From assembly GCF_900109315.1 (NCBI RefSeq), contig NZ_FOJC01000004.1, positions 99,104 to 163,103 of the forward strand: a stretch of DNA of 64,000 nucleotides, given 5' to 3'. This DNA is from [Haemophilus] ducreyi. GTDB taxonomy: Bacteria; Pseudomonadota; Gammaproteobacteria; Enterobacterales; Pasteurellaceae. Below the pieces are notes generated by a model. That model was not told where the DNA came from. It worked only from the letters and a program-made list of their open reading frames with translations, and searched no databases. Shown piece after piece: positions 10,747-21,488 of this stretch. The translations under genes were made by a program, and so were the position numbers. Each line of letters begins with the position of its first letter. Position 1 is the stretch's first letter.

Positions 10747-10775
10747 TTGACGAATAACCGGAAAAAGACTAGTAT
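10747..10775 (+). promoter_or_regulatory. sigma-70-type promoter for the 10818 gene
   Basis: TTGACG at 10747-10752 and TAGTAT at 10770-10775 with a 17-base spacer, in the gap between the divergent ppx and the 10818 gene. Confidence 0.55.
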
Positions 10776-10817
10776 TTATACTAATTTGTTTGCTAATAAT
10801 CCTGAAGGAGTTGAAAA

Positions 10818-11153
10818 ATGGTCGATACTAAAAAACAATCTTTCCAAAATATGTTAGATTATGTACATCTTTATCGTTTAAAAAACAAATTACATCGTGA
10901 AACTGCTGATAACGATCGTAAAATTCGCGATAACCAAAAACGTGTATTACTCTTGGATAATTTAACTCAATATATTACTGACGCAATGAGTATCGAAGAA
11001 ATTCGCGCGATTATTGCACATATGCGTGATGGCTATGAAAATCGTGTAGATGATTATATGATTCGTAACGCTGAACTTTCAAAACAACGTCGTGAAATAC
11101 GTCAAAAAATGGCAGTCCATAAACAAGCGCCTACCGTAAAAACAACAGATTAA
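10818..11153 (+). CDS. small conserved Pasteurellaceae protein of unknown function
   Basis: 111 aa, soluble, highly charged and predicted almost wholly helical. It has a basic central part ([17 protein letters not shown]) and a coiled-coil-like C-terminal half ([15 protein letters not shown]). A strong ribosome site (AAGGAG) lies upstream, a good promoter precedes it and a terminator follows, so it is a real monocistronic gene. It resembles the Pasteurellaceae-restricted DUF5377-type proteins as I remember them, but that family name is unverified. I assign no function. Confidence 0.75.
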   Translation: MVDTKKQSFQNMLDYVHLYRLKNKLHRETADNDRKIRDNQKRVLLLDNLTQYITDAMSIEEIRAIIAHMRDGYENRVDDYMIRNAELSKQRREIRQKMAVHKQAPTVKTTD

Positions 11154-11165
11154 TCATTTTCATTC

Positions 11166-11222
11166 AAGCGGTTTAATTTACTGATTATTCTATCCATTTT
11201 GCTAAAATTAAACCGCTTTTTC
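11166..11222 (+). terminator. uptake-word inverted pair, terminator
   Basis: AAGCGGTTTAATTT and AAATTAAACCGCTT form a 14-base-pair stem followed by a T run, directly after the 10818 gene. Confidence 0.8.
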
Positions 11223-11283
11223 CTTTTTGCAAGAAAAATAGCCCATTCCTTAATCAATCCTACCTAAACAGACAAATATAATT

Positions 11284-11311
11284 TGACTCTTTTAAGATAA
11301 AAGAGTATTTC
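11284..11311 (+). promoter_or_regulatory. candidate lysC promoter with internal palindrome
   Basis: TTGACT at 11284-11289 and a weak TATTTC at 11306-11311 (16-base spacer) form a possible promoter for the lysC leader. The spacer is a perfect inverted repeat, ACTCTTTT (11286-11293) and AAAAGAGT (11299-11306), with a five-base centre. That placement would suit an operator, but the -10 box is poor and the repeat could instead be an RNA hairpin. Confidence 0.35.
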
Positions 11312-11365
11312 TATGCGCGTCCTTTGCACGAGTAAGGGAAAGTAATGATGTTCTTTATCATTGCG

Positions 11366-11545
11366 GGAGAGGCGCAACACTCAGGCAATTTAATCTTAGG
11401 CAACTAGGGCCGTTTGAGGATTAAATGATGGGAGTGGTTTGCCGAGGTGTGAATTCACTAGACTGGAATGAACATCGGCTGAGTCAGGTTGAATCCTATC
11501 AGCTGTCATTTAAAAGGCATTAGCTGTTTAAATGGAGTGCTCTGA
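11366..11545 (+). ncRNA. lysine riboswitch (L box) upstream of lysC
   Basis: The conserved L-box core is readable in order: AGAGGCGC (11368) opening P1, P2b arms TTTAATC and GATTAAA, GATGGGAG then GCCGAGGTG, ATCGGCT closing that arm, AGG-TTGAAT-CCT as P4, P5 arms ATTTAAA and TTTAAAT, and GGAGTGCTCT (11534) closing P1. It lies about 110 bases before the lysC ATG. No strong terminator follows the aptamer. TTTCCT repeats near 11586-11608 could pair with the AGGAA ribosome site at about 11640, which suggests translational control of lysC by lysine. Confidence 0.9.
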
Positions 11546-11653
11546 TTAATTGGGTCTTAACAAGCAAACCGTATAATCTACTCAAATTTCCTTTCGAATT
11601 TCCTCTAAACAACAGCATTAATCATTTTTGATTTTATATAGGAATTTCTTATT

Positions 11654-13009
11654 ATGTCTCATTTTTCGGTTGCAAAATTTGGTGGCACAAGTGTCGCTGA
11701 TTTTAATGCAATGAATGCTTGTGCAAACATTGTTGTTAAAGATAACCATACACGCGTTGTGGTCCTATCCGCTTCAGCGGGAATCACTAATTACTTGGTT
11801 GAATTAGCGAATGGCTGTGCCCCATTACGCCGTGTAGAAATTCTGCAGAACGTTCGAAGTGTCCAATACAATATTATACAACAACTACAACAACCTGAAG
11901 CTATTTCTGCAGAAATAGACCGATTACTGCAACATATCAGTGTCTTAGCTGAATCAGCAAGTGTAACAACATCTGCTACCCTAACTGATGAGTTGATTGC
12001 TCACGGTGAATTGATGTCGTCTAAAATATTTACGCAATTATTAATTGAACGAGAAATACCCGCTATATGGGTTGATGTTCGTGATGTAATCGCGACCAAT
12101 AGCCACCATGGTAAAGCAATACCTGATGATAAAAAAACACAACAGCAGATAGACGCTATATTCAAACCACTGCTTGAAGCAAATAAAATCATTATTACAC
12201 AAGGTTTTATTGCTCGCGATCAACAAGGAAACACCACGACGTTAGGGCGTGGTGGATCAGACTACTCTGCGGCCTTATTAGCGGAAGTATTATCCGCCAA
12301 AGACGTTTTAATTTGGACTGATGTGCCAGGAATTTATACGACAGATCCACGTATAGTACCCAATGCACAACGCATCGCCACCATCGCGTTCAATGAAGCG
12401 GCTGAAATGGCTACATTTGGTGCAAAAGTCTTACATCCTGCCACATTATTACCTGCCGTACGGAGTAACATTCCTGTTTATGTTGGATCGAGTAAAGCGC
12501 CAGAACAAGGTGGAACGTGGGTAACACGTGATCCAACATGCCGCCCGATTTTTCGAGCTATTGCGTTACGTCGTAACCAAACTTTAGTGACACTATCAAG
12601 CCTTGCAATGCTACACGCCCAAGAATTTTTAGCGAGTGTCTTTTCTATACTAGCCAAGTACCAAGTTTCAGTTGATATTATCACTACATCAGAAGTCAGC
12701 ATTACTTTAACATTAGATAAAACGGATTCTACCGCATCAACTACACAAATATTATCGGACACTTTAGTTCACGAATTAAGTCAATTTTGCCATATAAAAA
12801 TTGAAAATGACCTTAGCCTAATTGCAATTATTGGCAATGATCTACATTTACAACAAGGCATTGCTAAAGAATTATTTCAGATAATTGAGCCCTTTAATAT
12901 TCGTTTAATTAACTATGGCGCCAGTACCAATAATATTTATATGTTAGTAAAAAATAGCGAAGCAGATCATATCTTGCTTGCTTTACACTACGACCTATTT
13001 GAATCATAA
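11654..13009 (+). CDS. lysC: lysine-sensitive aspartokinase III
   Basis: Phosphorylates aspartate, the first step to lysine, threonine, methionine and diaminopimelate. The kinase domain starts VAKFGGTSVADF and contains TTLGRGGSDYSAALLAE and DVPGIYTTDPR. Residues about 300-450 are two ACT domains for lysine feedback. The length of 451 aa is close to E. coli LysC (449). The ATG at 11654 follows an AGGAA ribosome site. The lysine riboswitch in its leader independently supports the lysine-specific isozyme. Confidence 0.96.
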   Translation: MSHFSVAKFGGTSVADFNAMNACANIVVKDNHTRVVVLSASAGITNYLVELANGCAPLRRVEILQNVRSVQYNIIQQLQQPEAISAEIDRLLQHISVLAESASVTTSATLTDELIAHGELMSSKIFTQLLIEREIPAIWVDVRDVIATNSHHGKAIPDDKKTQQQIDAIFKPLLEANKIIITQGFIARDQQGNTTTLGRGGSDYSAALLAEVLSAKDVLIWTDVPGIYTTDPRIVPNAQRIATIAFNEAAEMATFGAKVLHPATLLPAVRSNIPVYVGSSKAPEQGGTWVTRDPTCRPIFRAIALRRNQTLVTLSSLAMLHAQEFLASVFSILAKYQVSVDIITTSEVSITLTLDKTDSTASTTQILSDTLVHELSQFCHIKIENDLSLIAIIGNDLHLQQGIAKELFQIIEPFNIRLINYGASTNNIYMLVKNSEADHILLALHYDLFES

Positions 13010-13015
13010 ATAACA

Positions 13016-13049
13016 AAGCGGTCGAATTAAGAAGCTAATTCGACCGCTT
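13016..13049. terminator. uptake-word inverted pair, bidirectional terminator lysC/nrdR
   Basis: A perfect 14-base-pair stem, AAGCGGTCGAATTA with TAATTCGACCGCTT, around a six-base loop between the convergent lysC and nrdR. Confidence 0.8.
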
Positions 13050-13079
13050 GCTTGTTAAGATTAAACTCAATCACACAAC

Positions 13080-13529
13080 CTATTCTCTTAATTTCTCAAT
13101 TTCTTTTGTGAACTCTTCAATATCATCAAAACTAAGATAAACAGAAGCAAAACGAATATAAGCGACTTTATCCAACTGCTTTAGTCCATCCATAGCCAAA
13201 TGCCCGACCGATTTACTAGGCACTTCCCGCTCGCCTAACGCTTTTAATTGAAAAATAATTTTACTGATCACATTGTCAACATCATCCGCATGAACCGGTC
13301 TTTTTTCAAGTGCGCGATTTAAGCTAACCTCTAATTTATTAAGATCAAAAGGCTCTCGATTACCATTATTTTTAATAATATACGGCAAAGCTAATTCAGC
13401 GGACTCAAAGGTAGTAAAACGTTCTTTACAACCAATACACTCACGACGACGGCGAATTTGATAACCATCCGCCGCTAAGCGAGAATCTATGACTTTGGTT
13501 TCTTCTGCAGTGCAAAATGGACAACGCAT
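13080..13529 (-). CDS. nrdR: transcriptional repressor NrdR
   Basis: A nucleotide-sensing repressor of ribonucleotide reductase genes. The N-terminal zinc ribbon shows MRCPFC and RRECIGC pairs with the RRRREC DNA-binding stretch. Residues about 49-140 form the ATP-cone domain ([26 protein letters not shown]). The length of 149 aa is exactly typical. Its ATG shares a base with the ycgL stop (TAATG), so it is translationally coupled. Last gene of dnaB-ycgL-nrdR. Confidence 0.96.
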   Translation of the reverse strand: MRCPFCTAEETKVIDSRLAADGYQIRRRRECIGCKERFTTFESAELALPYIIKNNGNREPFDLNKLEVSLNRALEKRPVHADDVDNVISKIIFQLKALGEREVPSKSVGHLAMDGLKQLDKVAYIRFASVYLSFDDIEEFTKEIEKLRE

Positions 13530-13816
13530 TATTTCTTTTCTCCCTTTTGAATAAGAAATTGCTTAAGCAAATTTTCCGCAGGTGGTGATATTTGTAAAAA
13601 AAAGCCTTGTGTTTTAATTGCCAACAAAACATCCTGATTATTTACTTGTTTAAGCGGTTTTTCTCCCGCTAAATTAAATAACATCACGAATTGTGGTTTA
13701 CCAAACATTTGTAATAACTGCTCAGGAACAGTATTAAATTTATCACGTTGAGCAATATAAAGGAACATACCTTCTTTACTCATACTTTTATAAATAGCAC
13801 AAAAATTAGAATTCAT
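13529..13816 (-). CDS. ycgL: YcgL-domain protein
   Basis: A 95 aa YcgL-family protein of unknown biochemical role. [17 protein letters not shown], a [16 protein letters not shown] block and [18 protein letters not shown] match the E. coli protein along its length. The start at 13816 gives [10 protein letters not shown], with GGGAG upstream inside dnaB, and overlaps the dnaB 3' end by 11 bases. Longer in-frame starts would extend further into dnaB and are unlikely. Tightly coupled to nrdR downstream. Confidence 0.88.
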   Translation of the reverse strand: MNSNFCAIYKSMSKEGMFLYIAQRDKFNTVPEQLLQMFGKPQFVMLFNLAGEKPLKQVNNQDVLLAIKTQGFFLQISPPAENLLKQFLIQKGEKK

Positions 13817-15275
13817 CACTATATACATCTCCCGTTCCCGTATAGTTATCAAATCTAGAGTATTGTCCTTGAAACGTCAATTTGACACGGCCAATTGGAC
13901 CATTACGCTGTTTACCGATAATAATCTCCGCCACGCCTTTTAAATCCGATTCGGAATGATAAACTTCATCACGATAAATAAACATAATTAAGTCCGCATC
14001 TTGCTCAATAGAACCTGATTCACGTAAATCTGAATTAACCGGACGTTTATCTTGTCGTTGTTCGAGACCTCGGTTTAACTGAGAAAGGGCAACGACTGGC
14101 ACTTCTAACTCTTTCGCTAAGGCTTTTAAAGAACGAGAAATTTCAGCAATTTCTAATGTACGATTATCTGAAAAATTCGGCACACGCATTAATTGCAAGT
14201 AATCTACCATAATCAAACTTAAGCCACCATTTTCTCGATAAATACGTCTAGCCCGTGAGCGAAGTTCAGTAGGCGTTAAACCGGCACTATCATCAATAAA
14301 AATATTCTTCCGTTCCTGTAAAATGGCTACCGTGCTTGAGATCTTAGCCCATTCTTCATCATCGTGTATTTGTCCTGTTCGAATTTTAGTTTGATCTACA
14401 CGTGATAAAGAAGCCAACATCCGCATCATAATTTGATCAGCTGGCATTTCTAAACTAAAAATCAATACCGGTTTAGCTGGTTTTTTACGCGGGTTACCAT
14501 TTTCATCTAGATCATTGTGATCTTCAATATCATGTAATGAGGCATTCTCACAAAGATTCATAGCAAATGTGGTTTTACCCATTGACGGACGTGCCGCAAC
14601 AATAATTAAATCAGAGGGTTGTAATCCTGCCGTTTTCTTATTTAAATCAATAAAGCCGGTAGAAATACCGGTTACGCCACCGTTATTGCGATTTTTCGAT
14701 AATAATTCAATACGGGCTAAGGTATTCAACAAAATATGATCTATTTTTTGAGGCCCCTCATTGCTAGCATGACGCTTTTCTGCAATTTCAAATACAATAC
14801 GTTCAGCTTCATCTAATACGTCTTTAGCGCTTCTACCCTTTGTATGATACGCCATCTCCGCAATTTGATTACTCGCCAAAATAACACCGCGTAAATCTGA
14901 TCGATCGCGCACAATATCCGCATAAGCTAATATATTTGCTGCGCTTGGCGTATTTTTAGATAATTCCGCTAAATAAGCAAAACCACCGACATCTTGTAGC
15001 ACGCCTTTAGCCTTTAATGCTTGATCAAGCGTAATAATATCAATCGGTTGATTATTACGCATCAACTCCACCATATGTTCGAAAATAGTACGATGCGCAT
15101 AATTATAAAAATCACTTGCTTGAATACGCTCTACTACATTATCCCAATGTTCATTACTGAGCATGATCCCCCCCAACACCGCCTGCTCAGCTTCAATTGA
15201 ATGAGGAGAAATAGCAATATTTTCAACTTGTTTATCTCGCATATTTGCTTTATTTGATGGAAGGTATTCAGCCAT
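13806..15275 (-). CDS. dnaB: replicative DNA helicase
   Basis: The hexameric helicase that unwinds DNA at the fork. The N-terminal domain ([15 protein letters not shown]) loads primase and loader. The RecA-like C-terminal domain has Walker [15 protein letters not shown] near residue 230, Walker [11 protein letters not shown] near 355 and the [14 protein letters not shown] arginine-finger region. At 489 aa there is no intein. First gene of the unit with ycgL and nrdR. Confidence 0.97.
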   Translation of the reverse strand: MAEYLPSNKANMRDKQVENIAISPHSIEAEQAVLGGIMLSNEHWDNVVERIQASDFYNYAHRTIFEHMVELMRNNQPIDIITLDQALKAKGVLQDVGGFAYLAELSKNTPSAANILAYADIVRDRSDLRGVILASNQIAEMAYHTKGRSAKDVLDEAERIVFEIAEKRHASNEGPQKIDHILLNTLARIELLSKNRNNGGVTGISTGFIDLNKKTAGLQPSDLIIVAARPSMGKTTFAMNLCENASLHDIEDHNDLDENGNPRKKPAKPVLIFSLEMPADQIMMRMLASLSRVDQTKIRTGQIHDDEEWAKISSTVAILQERKNIFIDDSAGLTPTELRSRARRIYRENGGLSLIMVDYLQLMRVPNFSDNRTLEIAEISRSLKALAKELEVPVVALSQLNRGLEQRQDKRPVNSDLRESGSIEQDADLIMFIYRDEVYHSESDLKGVAEIIIGKQRNGPIGRVKLTFQGQYSRFDNYTGTGDVYSDEF

Positions 15276-15388
15276 TTAACTCAACTCTCTAAGAAATTAA
15301 TCACGATAGAGAGTTAGTTTAACGGAATTTCAATAAATTTGTAGTTATTTGTATATACGCATTAGTTAAATATAGTTACCATATAAAA

Positions 15389-15431
15389 AAGCGGTACTAT
15401 TTTGTCGAAATAGCTGACAAAAAAACCGCTT
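15389..15431. repeat. uptake-word inverted pair in the dnaB/phosphate-transporter gap
   Basis: AAGCGGT and ACCGCTT enclose a second inverted repeat, TTTGTC/GACAAA. It lies between divergent genes rather than behind one, so it is probably a DNA uptake site rather than a terminator. The rest of the 15276-15546 gap shows no other clear feature. Confidence 0.6.
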
Positions 15432-15546
15432 ATTTACCATAAATATTACTGCTATTCGTGATCTTTTGACACATATCAAGTAAAATGTTGGCGATTTTGT
15501 ATTACACAAAATCAATTAAAATATCATTCATAATGGAGATCCTCTT

Positions 15547-16227
15547 ATGGCAATGAATAACATTTTAGGTTTATTCGCACAATCGCCACTAAAACCACTA
15601 CAAAAACACTCTGTTAAAGTTACTGAATGTAGTGAATTACTTGAACCGTTTTTTGAAGCCACTTTCAAACAAGATTGGGATGAAGCAATAAAAGTAAGAG
15701 AACAAATCATTGGTTTAGAACGCCGTGCTGATGCTTTAAAACGCGAAATTCGCTTAAAACTTCCGCGTGGTTTATTTTTACCTGTCGAACGTACAGATCT
15801 ATTGGAATTAGTTACTCAATTAGATAAATTAGCCAATTATTCAAGAGATATTTCTGGTCGCATTATTGGACGCCAATTAGTTATTCCAGAAGCCATGCAA
15901 GCAACATTCAGAAAATTTTTATCTCGTAGCTTAGACTCAACACGTCAGGTTCGTAAGGTATTAGCGGAATTAGATAAATTATTAGAAACAGGCTTTCGTG
16001 GACGTGAATTAAAATTTGTCAATAATATGATTTTAGAGTTAGATCAAATTGAAGATGATACCGATCAAATTCAAATTGTGTTACGCCGTACACTACGTGG
16101 TTTAGAACAAGAGTTCAATCCAATCGATGTAATATTTCTATATAAATGTATTGAACGTGTCAGTATTTTAGCTGATCAAGCACAGCGCGTAGGTTCACGT
16201 ATTGAACTGATGCTGGCGAAAGCATAG
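15547..16227 (+). CDS. DUF47/PhoU-like protein (TIGR00153 family)
   Basis: 226 aa, helical, of the PhoU-like DUF47 family usually encoded beside PiT transporters and thought to modulate phosphate uptake. It shows FEATFKQDWDEAIKVREQI, an EIRLKLPRGLFLPVERTDLLEL core and repeated acidic helices (LELDQIEDDTDQIQ). A GGAG ribosome site precedes it. The stop lies nine bases before the transporter ATG, so the two are one operon. Confidence 0.88.
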   Translation: MAMNNILGLFAQSPLKPLQKHSVKVTECSELLEPFFEATFKQDWDEAIKVREQIIGLERRADALKREIRLKLPRGLFLPVERTDLLELVTQLDKLANYSRDISGRIIGRQLVIPEAMQATFRKFLSRSLDSTRQVRKVLAELDKLLETGFRGRELKFVNNMILELDQIEDDTDQIQIVLRRTLRGLEQEFNPIDVIFLYKCIERVSILADQAQRVGSRIELMLAKA

Positions 16228-16236
16228 GGGATCCTA

Positions 16237-17499
16237 ATGGAATTACTTCAACAATATGGCTCAATCCTTATTATTCTGACCGCTATTTTAGGCTTTTTAA
16301 TGACATTCGGTATTGGTGCTAATGACGTATCTAATGCAATGGGAACTTCAGTTGGATCAGGTACCATTACCGTCAAACAAGCGATCATTATTGCAATGAT
16401 CTTTGAATTAGCCGGTGCTTATCTTGCCGGTGGTGAAGTGGCAGACACCATTAAAAGTGGCATTATTCAACCTGAAGCATTCAACGATGCACCAGAAACG
16501 TTAGTACTAGGTATGATGGCATCGCTTTGCTCATCAGGCGTATGGTTAATTATTGCGACTAAAATGGGCTGGCCCGTTTCTGGAACGCATACCATTATCG
16601 GTGCTGTTATCGGATTTGCACTAATTACTGTAGGCGCAGGTGCTATTCAATGGAGCACGTTAATGAGTATTGTTGGCAGTTGGTTTATAACACCTATAAT
16701 AGCGGGTATCATTGCCTTCCTTATTTTTATTAATTCACAAAAACTCATTTTCAACCGCTCCAACCCACTCGCACAAGCAAAAAAATTTGGCCCAATGTAT
16801 ATGGGTATGACTATTTTTATTTTAGCTATCATCACCATTGCCAAAGGCCTTAAACACGTCGGCTTAAACTTATCCGGTATTGAAACATTTACTGCGTCAA
16901 TCACATTAGCACTGGTTGCAGCAATCATTGGTTATTTTTATTTACACAGCAAAACGTTCTCGGAAAAAACACAAGGTAAAGGCTTTGCCGGAGTAGAAAA
17001 AATTTTTGGTATCTTAATGTTTCTAACTGCTTGTGCAATGGCTTTCGCACACGGATCCAATGACGTTGCCAACGCAATTGGTCCACTGGCAGCCGTTGAA
17101 TCAATTGTTGCAAGTGGCGGTATGATTGGGAGCAAAGCAACATTAGCACCGTGGATTTTGCCTTTAGGCGGTATCGGTATTGCAGTTGGCCTTGCAGTAA
17201 TGGGACGATCAGTAATGGCAACGGTTGGTACAGGTATTACTGAATTAACGCCAAGTCGAGGCTTCGCTGCACAATTTGCTTGCGCGGTTACTGTGGTTAT
17301 CGCTTCCGGCACAGGCTTACCAATTTCGACTACGCAAACATTAGTAGGTGCGATTTTAGGTGTAGGTTTTGCACGTGGTATTGCCGCATTAAACTTGGGC
17401 ATTATTCGCAATATTGTTATCTCTTGGGTTGTTACCTTACCGGCTGGTGCAGTATTCTCAATTATTTTCTATTTCATATTGAAAGCATTCTTTCATTAA
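16237..17499 (+). CDS. pit: PiT-family inorganic phosphate transporter
   Basis: A low-affinity, ion-coupled phosphate permease of 420 aa with about ten membrane segments. The duplicated PiT signature is plain: GANDVSNAMGTSVGSG near residue 26 and AHGSNDVANAIGPLAA near 270, with SGTHTIIGA and ISTTQTLVGA after them. The partner DUF47 gene is directly upstream. The symbol is by family; the protein is closer to the short PiT type than to E. coli PitA. Confidence 0.92.
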   Translation: MELLQQYGSILIILTAILGFLMTFGIGANDVSNAMGTSVGSGTITVKQAIIIAMIFELAGAYLAGGEVADTIKSGIIQPEAFNDAPETLVLGMMASLCSSGVWLIIATKMGWPVSGTHTIIGAVIGFALITVGAGAIQWSTLMSIVGSWFITPIIAGIIAFLIFINSQKLIFNRSNPLAQAKKFGPMYMGMTIFILAIITIAKGLKHVGLNLSGIETFTASITLALVAAIIGYFYLHSKTFSEKTQGKGFAGVEKIFGILMFLTACAMAFAHGSNDVANAIGPLAAVESIVASGGMIGSKATLAPWILPLGGIGIAVGLAVMGRSVMATVGTGITELTPSRGFAAQFACAVTVVIASGTGLPISTTQTLVGAILGVGFARGIAALNLGIIRNIVISWVVTLPAGAVFSIIFYFILKAFFH

Positions 17500-17568
17500 T
17501 GATTAAGTTTAACCAAGGAAAATGCGGCAACGTAATTTTCCTTTTTACTATTTAAAAGGAGCATTAAT

Positions 17569-18168
17569 ATGCTAAAACGAACGTTACTCGCTTGTTTAGC
17601 ACTTAGTTGTAGCTTTCCAAGTTATTCTGCAGATTACATTACAGAAAATCTAAGTACTTACATGCGAAAAGGTGCCGGTGATCAATATAAAATTGCCGGT
17701 ACAATTCAAGCGGGCGAAAAAATTACCGTGCTTGATCGTAAAGACCGTTTTGTACTTATTCGAGACCGCAGAAATCGTGAAGGTTGGGTACTCAATAATG
17801 AAATTTCACAAACAGCAAGCCCAAAAGAATTAATCCCTAAATTACAACAACAAATACAAGACTTAAGCAGTAAATTAAACAAAATTGATAATGACTGGCA
17901 ACAACGTACAGCTGAAATGCAACGCCGTAGCCAACAAGCAGAACAACAAAGTAGTGAATTACTTGATGAAAATACTCAATTAAAACGTAAATTAGAAGTA
18001 TTAAAAAATAAAAATCGTGATTTAGAAACTATGCAAGATGCAGAAAAAAGAGAAATTGTGATTCAATGGTTCATCTATGGCGGTTCGGTACTGACTGTAG
18101 GCTTATTATTAGGTTTACTGATCCCTTTTATTTTACCACGCAGCCGCCGTAATAATGGTTGGTCCTAA
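17569..18168 (+). CDS. SH3-domain membrane protein (TIGR04211/YgiM family)
   Basis: 199 aa with a signal peptide (LACLALSCSFPSYSA), a bacterial SH3 domain at about 20-85 (LSTYMRKGAGDQYKIAGTI, REGWVLNNEI), a coiled coil at about 90-160, and one C-terminal membrane helix with a basic tail (RSRRNN). A periplasmic domain anchored at its C-terminus is therefore likely. It follows the phosphate transporter by 69 bases with its own AAGGAG site, an arrangement known in other Pasteurellaceae. The function is not established. Confidence 0.85.
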   Translation: MLKRTLLACLALSCSFPSYSADYITENLSTYMRKGAGDQYKIAGTIQAGEKITVLDRKDRFVLIRDRRNREGWVLNNEISQTASPKELIPKLQQQIQDLSSKLNKIDNDWQQRTAEMQRRSQQAEQQSSELLDENTQLKRKLEVLKNKNRDLETMQDAEKREIVIQWFIYGGSVLTVGLLLGLLIPFILPRSRRNNGWS

Positions 18169-18252
18169 TCAATAATTAAGCGAGCTATATCTACTAAAAT
18201 GTTGCTAAATATGCCCGCTTTTCTTAAGCGCTACCTGTTTTTAAACCACGTA

Positions 18253-19401
<1,149 letters not shown>

Positions 19402-19596
19402 TTATCCTTATAGAGAAACAGTCTATAAATCATTCCAAAAGTAAATAAATTAACATTAATCTATCACTATCTTATTTCATTTATGCCAAAGAATTGCTAT
19501 ATTCCAATTAATATCAAAGTGAACCATTCTACCTTTTTTCAAATTGCAAAACTAGAATGGTTAGCTATTTAATCAAATCTCATGACTAGGAAACAA

Positions 19597-20172
19597 ATGA
19601 AAACTTTAGTTAATCGATTATTTATAATCAGTACATTCTTTTTAACTAGCGTACAAAGTTATGCAAATTTCATTGATATTAGTGAACAACAGATCAACCA
19701 ATATTTGGCAACAAAATTAACCGAAAAATTCCGAATGCAAGATCAAATCGGTATACCGGGATTATTCCAACTAAATTACCATTTACATAATCTGACTACT
19801 CAAATTGGACGAACAGACGCTAACAAAGTGAGTCTATCCGGCATTATTGATGGCGTTTTGCTACTGAAAGGTAAAAGCTACGATGCTCAACTTAATCTGA
19901 ACATTGACACTACGCCCTATTATGACACTAAAATTGGTAAACTTTATCTAAAAGATATCCGCTTACTCAACTATAGTGCTAGCCCTGAAAAATACCAAGA
20001 TAAATTACAAGCTTTTTTACCTTTATTAGTTGACGGCTTGAGTAAAATGTTAAATAACACGCCTATCTATACCCTTGATGAAAACAAAACTCAAGAAGCA
20101 TTATTAAAAAAATTTGGTAAAGCAATTGTAATAGAACAAGGTAAATTAAGCCTACAAACGATTCTTCTTTAA
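19597..20172 (+). CDS. exported DUF1439/YceB-like protein
   Basis: 191 aa with a signal peptide ending VQSYA-NF. The mature part begins FIDISEQQINQYLATKL, the hallmark of the YceB/DUF1439 lipid-binding-like fold, and continues with a beta-rich domain (LSGIIDGVLLLKGKSYDAQLNLNID). E. coli YceB is a lipoprotein; here no lipobox cysteine is seen, so a soluble periplasmic form is likely. The start at 19597 has AGGA six bases upstream; the codons before it lack support. Confidence 0.75.
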   Translation: MKTLVNRLFIISTFFLTSVQSYANFIDISEQQINQYLATKLTEKFRMQDQIGIPGLFQLNYHLHNLTTQIGRTDANKVSLSGIIDGVLLLKGKSYDAQLNLNIDTTPYYDTKIGKLYLKDIRLLNYSASPEKYQDKLQAFLPLLVDGLSKMLNNTPIYTLDENKTQEALLKKFGKAIVIEQGKLSLQTILL

Positions 20173-20279
20173 AAAATTTTGTGATCTAGTGCTAATTTTT
20201 AACAATCGAGCATTGAGCTTCTCAAATTTTTAACTAAAATTCATCAAATCAATTGAACTGCTATAGGAGATTATATTGT

Positions 20280-20486
20280 ATGCATATTGGCATTGTGAAA
20301 TGGTTTAACAACGTAAAAGGATTTGGCTTCATTACTTGTGATACCATTGAAGGTGATATTTTTGCCCACTTTTCTGAAATTAAACAAGATGGCTATCGCT
20401 CATTGAAAGTAGGACAAAAAGTAAAATTTGAACTAGTTACTAATGAACGTGGTGCATCTGCTACGCATATTTCTACTATAGAATAA
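20280..20486 (+). CDS. cspD: cold-shock-domain protein CspD-type
   Basis: A 68 aa single cold-shock domain with RNP1 KGFGFI and RNP2 DIFAHF, preceded by GIVKWFNNVKG. The short C-terminal extension and divergence from CspA suggest the CspD type, a single-strand DNA binder in stationary phase. AGGAGA lies about nine bases before the ATG at 20280; an apparent upstream extension is not coding. Closed by an uptake-word terminator. Confidence 0.88.
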   Translation: MHIGIVKWFNNVKGFGFITCDTIEGDIFAHFSEIKQDGYRSLKVGQKVKFELVTNERGASATHISTIE

Positions 20487-20504
20487 ATCACAGTCTAGAT
20501 TAAT

Positions 20505-20550
20505 AAGCGGTTGAATTTTCAGCAACTTTGCTGAATTCGACTGCTTTTTT
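20505..20550 (+). terminator. uptake-word inverted pair, terminator of cspD
   Basis: AAGCGGTTGAATT pairs imperfectly with AATTCGACTGCTT and is followed by a T run. Confidence 0.65.
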
Positions 20551-20606
20551 ATTCTATGTTAGAATCGACCACTTATCCTATCCCTATTTTGTCGAAAAGG
20601 AACTAA

Positions 20607-21299
20607 ATGAAACAAATCGAACAATTGTTTATAAATAATCACGCTTGGGCAACACGAATGAAAGATGAACAATCTGATTATTTTAAACAACTGGCAGAAC
20701 ATCAAAAACCCACTTACTTATGGATCGGTTGTTCAGATAGTCGTGTACCCGCTGAAAAACTGACCGGTTTAGGCCCTGGGGAATTATTTGTACACCGTAA
20801 CGTTGCTAATTTAGTGATTCATACAGACCTAAACTGTCTATCCGTAGTGCAATATGCGGTCGATGTATTAAATATTGAACACATTATTATATGTGGCCAT
20901 ACAAATTGTGGCGGTATTAAAGCAGCAATTGGTACCGTTGAAGATTATGGACTCATTAGCAACTGGTTGCTTCATATTCGCGATTTATGGCTTAAACATA
21001 GCCATCTGCTTGGCAAACTCTCCCCCGAACAACGCGCCAATATGATTACGCGGTTAAATGTCGCAGAACAAGTTTATAATCTTGGACGTTGTTCAATTGT
21101 TAAATCAGCGTGGGAATGTGGTAAAAAACTATCAATTCACGGCTGGGTTTATGATGTTAATGACGGAGTACTAAATGATCAAGGTGTAATTGCTACAAGT
21201 CGTGAGAATCTAGAAATTACTTATCGTAATGCTATAGCCAAATTAACCACAGAGGCTGACGAGTTAGTAGCAAAAAAATTAGCCGAATACCCCAAGTAA
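20607..21299 (+). CDS. can: beta-class carbonic anhydrase
   Basis: Interconverts CO2 and bicarbonate. Zinc ligands are visible: Cys42 and Asp44 in WIGCSDSRV with the Arg46 dyad partner, and His98 and Cys101 in CGHTNCGG. The 230 aa length and the following WLLHIRDLW match the allosteric bicarbonate-regulated enzymes of E. coli and Haemophilus. Monocistronic, with a hairpin behind it. Confidence 0.96.
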   Translation: MKQIEQLFINNHAWATRMKDEQSDYFKQLAEHQKPTYLWIGCSDSRVPAEKLTGLGPGELFVHRNVANLVIHTDLNCLSVVQYAVDVLNIEHIIICGHTNCGGIKAAIGTVEDYGLISNWLLHIRDLWLKHSHLLGKLSPEQRANMITRLNVAEQVYNLGRCSIVKSAWECGKKLSIHGWVYDVNDGVLNDQGVIATSRENLEITYRNAIAKLTTEADELVAKKLAEYPK

Positions 21300-21311
21300 G
21301 CAATCGATAAA

Positions 21312-21345
21312 AAAATAGCTAGCCTTTTTACAGACTAGCCATTTT
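21312..21345 (+). terminator. terminator after can
   Basis: AAAATAGCTAG pairs with CTAGCCATTTT (one mismatch). Two further hairpins, AACAACTT/AAGTTGTT and GTTACATT/AATGTAAC, lie between it and the pmbA end at 21489 and may serve the opposite strand. Confidence 0.5.
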
Positions 21346-21488
21346 GAACCTAACGAATTTATTTTACCCTAATCACTAACAACTTCAATTCAAAGTTGTT
21401 TAGCAATGTTACATTACCCTAAAATGTAACGAGTGCTATTTTAAGCAAAAAAAAACCAATGTCAATAAGAATTATTCTCAAATAATCA

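Noticed and set aside
16925..17411. Long open frames antisense to the phosphate transporter
   Set aside because: They are shadows of a conserved gene with no start signals and no recognisable protein features.
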